Of a stretch of DNA of 64,000 nucleotides, positions 37,991-46,177 are shown in pieces. A program made the translations under genes and the position numbers. Every line of letters starts with the position of its first letter. Positions within the stretch are counted from its first letter, which is position 1. Source of the stretch: Falsihalocynthiibacter arcticus. Lineage in GTDB: Bacteria > Pseudomonadota > Alphaproteobacteria > Rhodobacterales > Rhodobacteraceae. A model generated the notes under the pieces. It saw only the letters and a program-made list of their open reading frames with translations. It ran no database searches and had not been told where the DNA came from. The stretch is taken from assembly GCF_000812665.2 (NCBI RefSeq), contig NZ_CP014327.1, positions 434,001 to 498,000 on the forward strand, read 5' to 3'.

Positions 37991-38949
37991 AGCTAAAAGC
38001 TCCGATAAAACTGGCAATGCTCGTCATCGGCCTCTCGCTCCTTTTGGGGTGCGAGGCAGACGTGGTATCAAGCAAGCCACCGGAGCCTAAACCGGTCGCG
38101 CCACCCAAAGGGCGGTCAGAGTTAAGTCAATTCTACCTGAATAGCTTTAGCCGGCTGCAAGAAGACTTTCTTGTGAAGGGGCTTTTGCGGACAGATGGCG
38201 GCGGTGTGGATGTGGCGTTTACTGCCAACGATCTAGCCGAAAACTTCATGAAAATCGCTTTTTTTGCGGAGTTTTCCATGGTCAACGGACGGCTCGTGGC
38301 ACAGGAAGTCGCTTTCCCAATGCGCCGTTGGCAAAACCCCGTGGTCATAAACGTTATCCTTGGTGAAACCCTAACGCCGTCCCAACAACGCGCGGATCAA
38401 GCGGAAGTTAAGCGTTTTGCAAGCCGTTTGGAGCGCGTAACCGGCCATCCGATTCAAATGGGATCACGGCAATCGGCCAACTTATTTGTGTTGATCTTAA
38501 ACGAAGATGAACGCCTCGCGGCGGGTCCATTGTTGCAGGAAATCATCCCTGAAATTTCGAACGTCGATATACAAGCGCTCACCCAAATTACGAAAAATGA
38601 CCTGTGTATCGCGCAATCCTACAGCGAGGGGCATGCCTCCAAATACATCGGGCGCGCGCTTGTGATCATTCGGGACGAACATCCCGACCTCCTGCGCAAA
38701 TCCTGTATTCACGAGGAAATCGCACAAAGCCTTGGCCTTTCAAATGACAGCGACGCCGCGCGCCCCTCCATTTTCAACGACGACGAAGAATTTGGGCTTT
38801 TAACCACGCATGATGAATACCTTTTGCGCATTCTCTATGATCCGCGCCTTACCCCCGGAATGGATGCGCAAACAGCCCGCCCGATTGTCGATCAAATTGC
38901 CCGCGAGCTGATGGCCCCCGAAACACCTGAAAAGATTGGAAGAATATAA
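37987..38949 (+). CDS. DUF2927 lipoprotein with a zincin-like HEEIA motif
   Basis: The 320-residue precursor has a lipoprotein signal (hydrophobic residues 8-21, lipobox LLGC with Cys22) and a Pro-rich linker. The rest matches DUF2927. The segment SCIHEEIAQSLGLSND (His242) resembles a metalloprotease HExxH helix in which the second His is Gln, followed by acidic residues, so activity is uncertain. The protein should be anchored in the periplasm. It overlaps telA by four bases and the next gene by one. Confidence 0.8.
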   Translation: MKLKAPIKLAMLVIGLSLLLGCEADVVSSKPPEPKPVAPPKGRSELSQFYLNSFSRLQEDFLVKGLLRTDGGGVDVAFTANDLAENFMKIAFFAEFSMVNGRLVAQEVAFPMRRWQNPVVINVILGETLTPSQQRADQAEVKRFASRLERVTGHPIQMGSRQSANLFVLILNEDERLAAGPLLQEIIPEISNVDIQALTQITKNDLCIAQSYSEGHASKYIGRALVIIRDEHPDLLRKSCIHEEIAQSLGLSNDSDAARPSIFNDDEEFGLLTTHDEYLLRILYDPRLTPGMDAQTARPIVDQIARELMAPETPEKIGRI

Positions 38950-40061
38950 TGGGAATTTTTGATTTTTTAACGGGTGAGTTTATTGACGTCATTCAATGGA
39001 CGGATGACACGCGTGACACAATGGTTTGGCGTTTTGAACGGGAAGGTCACGAGATAAAATACGGGGCAAAGCTGACGGTGCGTGAAGGTCAATCGGCGGT
39101 TTTCATCCACGAAGGCCAAATGGCGGATGTGTTCACCCCCGGGCTTTATATGTTGGAAACCAACAACATGCCCGTGATGACAACGCTTCAACACTGGGAT
39201 CATGGATTTGAAAGTCCGTTCAAGTCCGAAATCTATTTCGTAAATACAACGCGCTTTAACGACCTGAAATGGGGCACCAAAAACCCGATTATGTGTCGGG
39301 ACCCCGAATTTGGCCCTATTCGCCTGCGTGCCTATGGAACCTATTCCGTGCGCGTGACGGATCCCGGGGTATTCCTGCGTGAAATCGTTGGGACGGACGG
39401 CGAATTTACGATGGATGAAATTAGCTTCCAAATTCGCAATATCATTGTTCAGGAATTTAGTCGCTCCATCGCGGGCTCTGGCATTCCTGTCCTCGATATG
39501 GCTGCGAACACCGGCGACCTGAGTAAACTTGTTGCCGCCCAAATCAGCGCAACGCTGGCGGAATACGGCCTCTCGATCCCCGAACTTTACATTGAGAACA
39601 TCAGCCTCCCGCCCGCCGTCGAAGCTGTTTTGGATAAACGCACCTCTGTTGGACTCGCGGGTGACTTGGGGAAATACACGCAATTTTCCGCCGCTGAAGC
39701 CATGACCACGGCGGCCCAAAATCCCGCAGGCGGCGGTATGGCCGCAGGGCTTGGTGCGGGCATGGGCATGGCGATGGCGAGCCAATTTGCTGGACCATGG
39801 GGCGCGCATCCTGTGCAGGCAGCGGCTCCCGCAACTCCCCCGCCCGCGCCGGTTGAACACGTGTGGCATACAGCAAACAATGGCGAGACATCCGGCCCGT
39901 TTTCGCGGGCAACAATGGGACGCATGGCGCAGGATGGGCAGCTCACACGCGAAACATTTGTTTGGACTGCGGGGCAAGACGGGTGGAAAAAGGCTTCTGA
40001 AATTGGGGCGCTCGCTACTTTGTTCACCATAATGCCACCTCCCCCTCCTGGTGCCGAATAG
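38949..40061 (+). CDS. SPFH-domain protein with C-terminal GYF_2 (DUF4339) domain
   Basis: The 370-residue protein has an SPFH/virion core-like domain over residues 20-260 (VREGQSAVFIHEGQMADVFTPGLYML and IPELYIENISLPPAVEAVLDKR), a Gly/Ala/Met-rich linker (260-305) and a GYF_2 domain near 307-355 (VWHTANNGETSGPFSRATMGRMAQDGQL). It resembles Bacillus YdjI, which assembles with a zinc-ribbon membrane protein and PspA. Here the zinc-ribbon gene follows directly. The role is probably as a membrane-linked scaffold. Confidence 0.88.
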   Translation: MGIFDFLTGEFIDVIQWTDDTRDTMVWRFEREGHEIKYGAKLTVREGQSAVFIHEGQMADVFTPGLYMLETNNMPVMTTLQHWDHGFESPFKSEIYFVNTTRFNDLKWGTKNPIMCRDPEFGPIRLRAYGTYSVRVTDPGVFLREIVGTDGEFTMDEISFQIRNIIVQEFSRSIAGSGIPVLDMAANTGDLSKLVAAQISATLAEYGLSIPELYIENISLPPAVEAVLDKRTSVGLAGDLGKYTQFSAAEAMTTAAQNPAGGGMAAGLGAGMGMAMASQFAGPWGAHPVQAAAPATPPPAPVEHVWHTANNGETSGPFSRATMGRMAQDGQLTRETFVWTAGQDGWKKASEIGALATLFTIMPPPPPGAE

Positions 40062-40086
40062 TCAGAGAATCGGAGCGTTTTGCGTT

Positions 40087-41183
40087 ATGAATACCATTGA
40101 GAATACGCCTCAAGAGGAACACCTATTTCCGTGCGAAAACTGTGGGGCAGACCTGCGGTTTTCTCCCAAAACAGGTGTGCTCACATGCAATCAATGCGGC
40201 TTCCAAGAAGACCGTGTGGAGCCCAAAACGACCATTCTTGAATTGGATTTCAAATCTGCTTTGGCAGATGCGCTGCCATCCGCCGAGATGGAAGAGAACC
40301 GCGTCACAAGTTGCCCCAATTGCGGGGCGCAGGTGGGGTTTGACGGAGAAAACCACGCATCCGAGTGCCCTTTTTGCGCCACTCCGGTTGTTGTTGATAC
40401 TGGTTCTCACCGTCAGATTAAGCCAAGTGCTGTCCTCCCGTTTCAACTCGAAGAAACAACCGCCCACGATGCGATGTCTACATGGCTTGGACGGCTATGG
40501 TTCGCTCCGAATGGACTAAAAGCATATGCAAGAAAAGGGCGAAGAATGCAGGGAATATACGTTCCCTACTGGACATTTGATGCAGATACTAGGTCGCGGT
40601 ATCGGGGCAACGTGGTACGGAGTATCAGACAACATCGACTCATTTTGAAAATGGAAAAAAAGTTCAACGCAACGTAACCAAGGTTCGATGGACCCCAGTA
40701 TCAGGCCGCGTTTCGCGTCTTTTTGATGATGTTTTGGTGCTCGCCAGTAAAGCTTTGCCGACCCGTTATACACAGGCGTTGGAGCCATGGGATCTAAGCG
40801 GATTGGAACCGTTTCAAGCGTTTTACCTCGCGGGTTTCAAGGCAGAAGGTTACTCAATCGACTTGGAAAATGGATTCTCGTTTGCGCGAGAGAAAATGGA
40901 TCGCCAGATTTTACGCGATGTGAAGTTTGATATCGGCGGGGATCGCCAACAGGTTGGCGCAATCGAAACCTCCGTTAGCGACGTAACTTTTAAACACATT
41001 CTTCTACCGGTTTGGCTCGCAGCCTATAAGTATCAAGGCAAAACATACCGTTTTGTTGTAAATGGCCAAACTGGCCGCGTAGAAGGCGAGAGGCCATATT
41101 CGGCATGGAAAATCGGATTTTCAGTCCTTTTGGCCTTGGGGCTCGCCGCAGTTTTTGGGTATTTTTACGCGCAGTCGACCTAA
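40087..41183 (+). CDS. Zinc-ribbon membrane protein (YdjG-like), interrupted by a -1 frameshift
   Basis: The first frame (ATG at 40087, stop at 40677) has two zinc ribbons, CENCGADL with CNQCGF and CPNCGAQVGF with CPFC, then a YVPYWTFDADTRSRYRG segment. The rest of the protein continues in another frame (RGTEYQTTSTHFENGKK to the stop at 41183) and ends with a membrane helix near VLLALGLAAVFGYFYA. Adding one G to the run at 40604-40607 joins them into about 365 residues. The family matches TFIIB-type zinc-ribbon proteins paired with SPFH partners. It is last of the TelA operon and the IS region begins beyond. Confidence 0.82.
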
Positions 41184-41398
41184 CGCACTTCTAACCTTAA
41201 ACACAGATTTTAAGTCGCGGAATTTTCACATAGGCTAATTGTGACTGAGCAGGCCTCAAGGGACAGTTTTCAATAACCTTTTTTGGCGGAGCGTAACCTC
41301 ACTCAAATTCATGTTGTTCGGAAGGTTGATTTCGCGGTCTATTTCCACGCCCAGAGACCTGTGCTCTTTTCGACGGCATCGTTGAGTAGGCTGGCTTT
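41184..41398. other. Intergenic DNA before the IS relic
   Basis: This 215-bp stretch follows the zinc-ribbon gene. The part near 41283-41398 may extend the decayed IS on the minus strand, since fragments of a transposase-like frame can be traced. No intact gene, promoter or terminator was recognised. Confidence 0.35.
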
Positions 41399-41630
41399 CT
41401 ACATCGTTTCACTCGCCAGATTTCTTTTGTGCCGCCACGAGGGTTTCAGACAAGATCTAACCAATGCCTTAATCCAAGCGCCATCTCCTGCACTGTTCTT
41501 ATCTCCACGGAGCGCTTCCAACACCACAGCAGCCTTAAACTTGTCTGAAAAGTTCCACCGCTTCGTCATTCTCGTATCTATTCATTCGTGTTGGGTACAC
41601 TTTAGCACGCTGTCCAGTTTTGCCGGACCA
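41399..41630 (-). pseudogene. Decayed IS3-family orfA remnant with one terminal end
   Basis: On the minus strand an ATG at 41569 opens MTKRWNFSDKFKAAVVLEAL, the standard start of an IS3-type OrfA. After RGDK one extra base shifts the frame; TVQEMAL continues in the next frame and the signal then fades, with a stop at 41401-41399. Upstream of the ATG, TGGTCCGGCAAAACTGGACA at about 41629-41610 looks like the terminal inverted repeat of that element. It is a relic of an older insertion, and the newer IS3 element lies six bases beyond it. Confidence 0.7.
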
Positions 41631-41699
41631 CTTCAGTGGACCTGTCACGGTTTGATGCCGCTCCTTTGATAGCATTTACTGCAACGAAGGAGACTGAGC

Positions 41700-41975
41700 A
41701 TGGGACTGAAACGAACAGACGAATTTAGGGAAGATGCGGTGCGGATCGCACTGACCAGTGGGCTTACCCAAAAGCAAGTGGCTGATGATCTTGGTGTCGG
41801 TGTGTCGACGCTGAACAAATGGATCACAGCGTACCGAGACACGGATGTGGTGCCGAAGGAGGATTTGGGACTGGCTCAGGAGAATGGCCGGCTTCGACGT
41901 GAGAACCGTATTCTCAAGGAGGAAAGGGACATCCTAAAAAAGGCCACGGTGTTCTTCGCGAGCCAAAAGCCGTGA
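41700..41975 (+). CDS. IS3-family transposase OrfA
   Basis: The 91-residue protein has the helix-turn-helix (residues 8-45, FREDAVRIALTSGLTQKQVADDLGVGVSTLNKWI) and a leucine-zipper-like helix (ENGRLRRENRILKEERDILKKA) typical of OrfA. Near the end the codons CTA-AAA-AAG form the A6G slip sequence that would give the OrfAB fusion by -1 frameshifting. A GGAG Shine-Dalgarno precedes the ATG. Confidence 0.94.
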   Translation: MGLKRTDEFREDAVRIALTSGLTQKQVADDLGVGVSTLNKWITAYRDTDVVPKEDLGLAQENGRLRRENRILKEERDILKKATVFFASQKP

Positions 41976-41989
41976 GGTTTAGGTTCATT

Positions 41990-42027
41990 CATTGCCCGGC
42001 AGTCGATATGCAGTATCGATGAGAGGG
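41990..42027 (-). repeat. Short repeat copy A in IS3 orfB (38 bp)
   Basis: Read on the minus strand it starts CCCTCTCATCGATA and ends CTGCCGGGCAATG. An internal hairpin TCGATA/TATCGA has a CTGCA loop. Removing 38 bp joins ATT to GAAGAACACC, giving RFIEEHQ in the OrfB frame. Confidence 0.75.
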
Positions 42028-42266
42028 GAAGAACACCAATCTGCATTTTCCATTGGACGTATGTGCCATGTCATGAATGTCAGCGCACGCGGCTTACGGG
42101 CGTTCCGTAACCGTCCAGCCAGTCGCAGGCAGCGGTCTGATATGGTCACGTTGGCCCACATCAAAGAACAATCCCGTCTCAGTCTTGGCAGCTATGGCAG
42201 GCCGCGCATGACTGAAGAACTGAAAGAAGTTGGTTTGGACATCGGGCATCGCCGCGTCGGCCGTTC

Positions 42267-42306
42267 CCCTCTCATTGATTGCTTTGCAACCAACTGCCGG
42301 TCAGTG
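42267..42306 (+). repeat. Short repeat copy B in IS3 orfB (40 bp)
   Basis: It starts CCCTCTCATTGAT and ends CTGCCGGTCAGTG. The middle differs from the other copies but still pairs: TTGATTGC with GCAACCAA over a TTT loop, seven of eight bases. Removal joins the codons for VGR and MRQNG. Confidence 0.72.
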
Positions 42307-42364
42307 GATGCGCCAGAACGGCATATCAGTGATCAGAACGCGGAAACACAAGGCAACGACGGAC

Positions 42365-42402
42365 CACTGCCCGGCAGGGTATGCGCAGCATGCCCGAGAG
42401 GA
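42365..42402 (-). repeat. Short repeat copy C in IS3 orfB (38 bp)
   Basis: Read on the minus strand it starts TCCTCTCGGGCATG and ends CTGCCGGGCAGTG. The internal arms are GGGCATG and CATACCC around CTGCG, six of seven paired. Removal joins the codons for KATTD and GNHKFN. Confidence 0.73.
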
Positions 42403-42570
42403 GGCAATCATAAGTTCAACATCGCGCCTAACTTACTGGATCGGAACTTTGTCGCTGAGCAACCAAACCAGAAGTGGGCAGCTGACATCACCTATATTTG
42501 GACGCGAGAAGGCTGGCTCTATCTTGCTGTGATCTTGGATCTGCATTCGCGCCGAGTGGTCGGTTGGGCT

Positions 42571-42608
42571 CCCTCTCATCGATACTGCGTTTCGACTGTC
42601 GGGCAGTG
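42571..42608 (+). repeat. Short repeat copy D in IS3 orfB (38 bp)
   Basis: It starts CCCTCTCATCGATA and ends CTGTCGGGCAGTG, and is closest to copy A. The arms TCGATA and TTTCGA pair at five of six positions around CTGCG. Removal joins VVGWA and VSNRMK. Confidence 0.75.
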
Positions 42609-43021
42609 GTTAGTAACCGAATGAAATGCGATCTGGCCATCCGGGCATTGAACATGGCAATAGCCTTTCGGGCACCACCCAAGGGCTGTTTCCATCACAC
42701 GGACCGGGGCAGCCAATATTGTTCCCACGATTACCAGAAAATTCTGCGCCTGCATGGCTTCAAGGTATCGATGAGTGGCAAAGGGAATTGCTATGATAAT
42801 GCGGCAGTGGAAACGTTCTTCAAAACCATCAAAGCTGAACTGATCTGGCGCGACACTTGGGAAACCCGCAGGCAGGCTGAGATGGCGATTTTTGAATACA
42901 TCAATGGGTTCTACAATCCGCGACGGCGCCATTCAGCACTGGGATGGAAAAGTCCCGTCGCTTTCGAACGGAAAGTGGCTTAAACGAGCACTTGGGGCGG
43001 CATCAAACCGTGACAGGTCCA

Positions 43022-43256
43022 CAGCTGTCCAAGGTCGGCGGAAAGTTCACATTTACCCCGAGGACTGCGGTCAGCTTGGAGGCAACTTGGAGCGCAGGTC
43101 AGTTGGCGTGAATCTAATACCACAATCGAACGCATTTAGGCAAAGACCGATGGGTTTATGAAAAACATTTATTGCTGACTAATGCAGAAAAAAAATCGAC
43201 TCGAATTTTTACTGTTGCCCAATAATTAATTGGACAACAGTTTGCTTGTTTTCGAA
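43022..43256. other. Intergenic DNA between the IS3 element and the chemoreceptor, with a hairpin
   Basis: After the target duplication no gene is seen. At 43212-43240 CTGTTGCCCAAT and ATTGGACAACAG form an 11-of-12 bp stem over five bases, 17 bp past the stop of the leftward chemoreceptor. It is probably that gene's terminator, though only a short T-poor stretch follows. Confidence 0.5.
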
Positions 43257-45836
43257 CTAAAAATCTTCCCAACTCTCAGCGGTTGAGGAAAGCACTTGGC
43301 CTCCATTCCCCACCATTCTTACATTCGCCGTTGGTTCTTCAGCTGGCCTTTGAACTTCGTTTTTTTGCATTTGAGGTGGTCTTCGAGCGGCCTCCCCCTC
43401 GCGAGATAAAAGGAATTGGGCCATAGTCGTCGCGAGGTTCTCAGCCTCGCTGGTCAATGCGTGACTTGCGGCAGTCGTTTCTTCAAACATTGCGGCGTTC
43501 TGTTGCGTGACCTGATCTAGTTGGTTGACTGCGATATTTATTTCCGCAAGGCCTCGAGATTGTTCATCTGCTGATACAGCAATTTCTCCTACATGTGTCG
43601 AGATTTCAGACACGCGATCAAAAATCCCCCTCAATGCATCACCCGTTTGATCAACGAGTTGCACACCTCGTTTTACATGCCCCTCACTGGCTGAAATGAG
43701 AGCATTAATCTCGCTCGCGGCTTGTGACGACCGTTGAGCAAGATCACGCACTTCGGTTGCCACTACTGCGAATCCTCGACCTGCGTCGCCCGCATTCGCC
43801 GCCTCAACACCTGCGTTCAGGGCCAAAAGGTTTGTTTGAAAGGCAATCTCGTCAATTACCGAGGTAATCTTTGAAATCTGTTGTGAAGAGCTTGCAATTT
43901 CGCTCATCGCTGCGACTGCTTCACGAACCACTTCACCGCTGGCCTCCGCATTATCACGCGCTTCGATTACCATTTTCCGCGCGATACCTGCCCCTTCCGC
44001 CGCTGAACTCACTGAGGATGTCATTTCATCTAGTGCAGCCGCGGTTTGCTCAAGGGTTGCTGCCTGGGTTTCGGTGCGTCGAGAAAGGTCGTCTGCCGCC
44101 TTGGAAATTTCGTTGGTTTCCCCCCGGATCATTTCAGAATTTTCAACAACACTCCCCATGGCTTTTCGCAAGGCGTCAATCGCTTCATTGAAGTCACTAC
44201 GGAGTTGCTCGTACTGTGGTGAAAACTCTATTTCAATTGATGCTGTTAGGTCACCTTTGGACAAACTATTGAGACCCGCTCGTAGACCCTCGACAACCGC
44301 ATCCTGTTCTTTAGTTGAGACCTTCCGCTGCTCTTCAGCTCTTTGGATTTCCCGTTGTGTGGTTGTGACATCTGTACCGATAAAGACCAGACGGTTCACA
44401 TTTCCCTGTCGACCAGTTACGGGGCTAAAGCTTCCGTCAAAAATAAGGCTTTCACCAGAAGGGATGCTGCACTCAAACTGTCCAAAAAACGGCTTGCCTT
44501 TTGAAAGCGCGGGCCAGTAATCTCTTTCTTCGCCCGAAATCTCAGAAGTTTCCGCAAAAACATCACGGCAATGGTGGCCGAGAAGTTGAGTCTCTTCGCT
44601 CCCGTAAGAACTGCAGAAATTTTCGTTAGCTTTTACCAGCTCTCCGTCGGCGTTGAACTCCACACGCACTTGACTGGAATCCAACGATGTAAGGATTGCC
44701 TGATTCAGCCGTTCTTCCGTTACATCTTTCCATTCAATGACTCGACCAATCGAATTTCCATTAACGTCGACTACATCGTTGATCGATTGCTCCACACGGG
44801 TTTCGCCCATGACAATGTCGGATATATGTGGAAGATTGTCTGAATCCTCCGGAATACTTTCCGCCCCGCTACCTTCTCCGTGAAAAATCGAGAAATGTTT
44901 ACCAACAATTTCCGACGGATTTAGCTTTTTGAGTTTGCTGGAAAGGTTCTCTTGGTTTGCCATCATAATCTTCGAAAAGGCACTGTTAATATAGTTAATC
45001 GTTAGGTCCTGATCTACCATCAGCATAGCAGAGGATGACGATTCAAATGCGGCCCCCTTAAACAAGCTCTCTCGAGACGTCGCTTCCGCCTCTAATAGGG
45101 TTGTCCTAAAGTCTTCGAGGGTTCGCGCGATGTCTCCGATTTCATCTTTGCGTTTGAGGTTTGGAACCTCGATTGTGTAATTTCCATGCGCAACATCATC
45201 CATCGCCGTGCGATGACGTACCAACGGCTTTGACAAAAAGCCACGCAGCAAAATCGAAACAATGACAAGAGCAACAAGGAACACTATCCCTGCTATGAGG
45301 TTTGTCTTTTTTTGAAGATCCGCTATGTGTGAGATCGCTGGATCTGGGCTCCAGAGCATAGCGACAACACCTACCACGCTGCTGTCCTTGCCAAATAGCG
45401 ATGGGACCGCCACGTAAAACCCATCTCCAGCGGTCTCGATTTTACCCGTCTCCATCGCTTTCGTCGCTAAGTTTTTGAGATCTGAAACAGAAACTTCTTG
45501 TCCCAAGTATGTATACAAGACCTCCCCTTTTGCATCCAGAACGATAGCTTCCAACGCGGAGTCGCCAGAGGACTGAACTGCGCCCTGGATGATCGTTTCT
45601 AGAGCCTGCGGGTTTGCAAACCTTATCGAGCCCGCACTTTGAACTGCCGAAAAGGATGTGAGATTTATTGCGAGTTCCTTCGTATTTTCTCGAGCAACAT
45701 TGTACTGGGCATCCAGCGATAACGCCGTCATTGTGCCTGCAACAGCGGCGGTGCAAAGGGCAACAATTGCGGAGACCCTAAAGAAAACCGTTCGCGTGGT
45801 GCCTTTAAGGTTCTTAAAAATAGATATCACTTTCAT
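43257..45836 (-). CDS. Methyl-accepting chemotaxis protein with two PAS-like domains
   Basis: The 859-residue receptor senses a signal and controls CheA. It has a membrane helix at about 18-40, a periplasmic sensor region 41-179, a second helix 180-200, HAMP 200-252, PAS-like domains near 262-370 and 380-495, and a signalling domain from about 570 to 820 with the tip EIAFQTNLLALNAGVEAANAG near 665-690. The C-terminus ends SWEDF, which fits the xWxxF tether that recruits CheR/CheB. No che genes are near. Start ATG has a GAGGAA site. Confidence 0.93.
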   Translation of the reverse strand: MKVISIFKNLKGTTRTVFFRVSAIVALCTAAVAGTMTALSLDAQYNVARENTKELAINLTSFSAVQSAGSIRFANPQALETIIQGAVQSSGDSALEAIVLDAKGEVLYTYLGQEVSVSDLKNLATKAMETGKIETAGDGFYVAVPSLFGKDSSVVGVVAMLWSPDPAISHIADLQKKTNLIAGIVFLVALVIVSILLRGFLSKPLVRHRTAMDDVAHGNYTIEVPNLKRKDEIGDIARTLEDFRTTLLEAEATSRESLFKGAAFESSSSAMLMVDQDLTINYINSAFSKIMMANQENLSSKLKKLNPSEIVGKHFSIFHGEGSGAESIPEDSDNLPHISDIVMGETRVEQSINDVVDVNGNSIGRVIEWKDVTEERLNQAILTSLDSSQVRVEFNADGELVKANENFCSSYGSEETQLLGHHCRDVFAETSEISGEERDYWPALSKGKPFFGQFECSIPSGESLIFDGSFSPVTGRQGNVNRLVFIGTDVTTTQREIQRAEEQRKVSTKEQDAVVEGLRAGLNSLSKGDLTASIEIEFSPQYEQLRSDFNEAIDALRKAMGSVVENSEMIRGETNEISKAADDLSRRTETQAATLEQTAAALDEMTSSVSSAAEGAGIARKMVIEARDNAEASGEVVREAVAAMSEIASSSQQISKITSVIDEIAFQTNLLALNAGVEAANAGDAGRGFAVVATEVRDLAQRSSQAASEINALISASEGHVKRGVQLVDQTGDALRGIFDRVSEISTHVGEIAVSADEQSRGLAEINIAVNQLDQVTQQNAAMFEETTAASHALTSEAENLATTMAQFLLSREGEAARRPPQMQKNEVQRPAEEPTANVRMVGNGGQVLSSTAESWEDF

Positions 45837-46177
45837 ACCGGTTCCTCATTGAGACGATCTATTGGGGAAGTGCATGACGCTAGACGACCTAACTGCGCAC
45901 TCTTGCCTTTTTGCTAATGGGAAACTCTTACAAGAAATTTAAAACTGGTCGCTTTTTTTGCCCAGCTTGAAAATAATTTCATTCAAATTGAAGTCAGTCT
46001 TCTTCAAACTCTTACTTTTCGCAACAAATCCAAACACCTAGCGCCATGGGGCATTTACTTTACGGTTTCAAAAGGAAAACTCTAGGTTTCCCTTGCAACT
46101 TCTGAAACAAGCATAGACAAATTAGGCGCGCCCGCATTGGCGCTTGTTGGTGTACTTAAGGGCATGAAAAGGCTCAC
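45837..46177. other. 341-bp divergent intergenic region, no gene seen
   Basis: This AT-richer gap separates the leftward chemoreceptor and the rightward Nudix gene and must contain both promoters. No clear -35/-10 pair, operator or RNA was recognised. Confidence 0.5.

Larger units (their letters stand above)
41972..42983 (+). pseudogene. IS3-family transposase OrfB, broken by four short inserts
   Basis: OrfB coding can be followed from RFRFI through EEHQSAFSIGRMCHVMNVSARG, the DDE core and the C-terminal FNPRRRHSALGWKSPVAFERKVA-type end (here FYNPRRRHSALGWKSPVAF). The catalytic residues are visible: Asp in ADITYIWT, Asp in HHTDRGSQY and Glu in NAAVETFFKTIKAEL. Four inserts (41990-42027, 42267-42306, 42365-42402, 42571-42608) each shift the frame. 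With all four removed on paper the frame is continuous from the slip site to the stop at 42983. As it stands no full-length transposase can be made by ordinary translation. Confidence 0.85.
41637..43021 (+). mobile_element. IS3-family insertion sequence, 1385 bp, orfB disrupted
   Basis: The ends are clear inverted repeats. The left starts TGGACCTGTCACGG at 41637. The right, read inward from 43021, is identical for 25 bases and matches 27 of 28. A 3-bp direct repeat CAG flanks it (41634-41636 and 43022-43024), a normal IS3 target duplication. It starts with TG and ends with CA. orfA is intact with an A-AAA-AAG slip site for -1 frameshifting. orfB holds four 38-40 bp inserts. Perfect ends and target duplication point to a fairly recent insertion. 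Confidence 0.92.

Noticed and set aside
38967-39977. 336-codon minus-strand frame inside the SPFH gene
   Set aside because: It is a shadow of the SPFH gene, which has clear domains and overlaps its operon neighbour.
41990-42608. Reading the IS3 inserts as ribosome-bypass elements or introns
   Set aside because: No matching take-off and landing triplets flank the inserts, and they are far too short for self-splicing introns. Kept only as a test in the findings.
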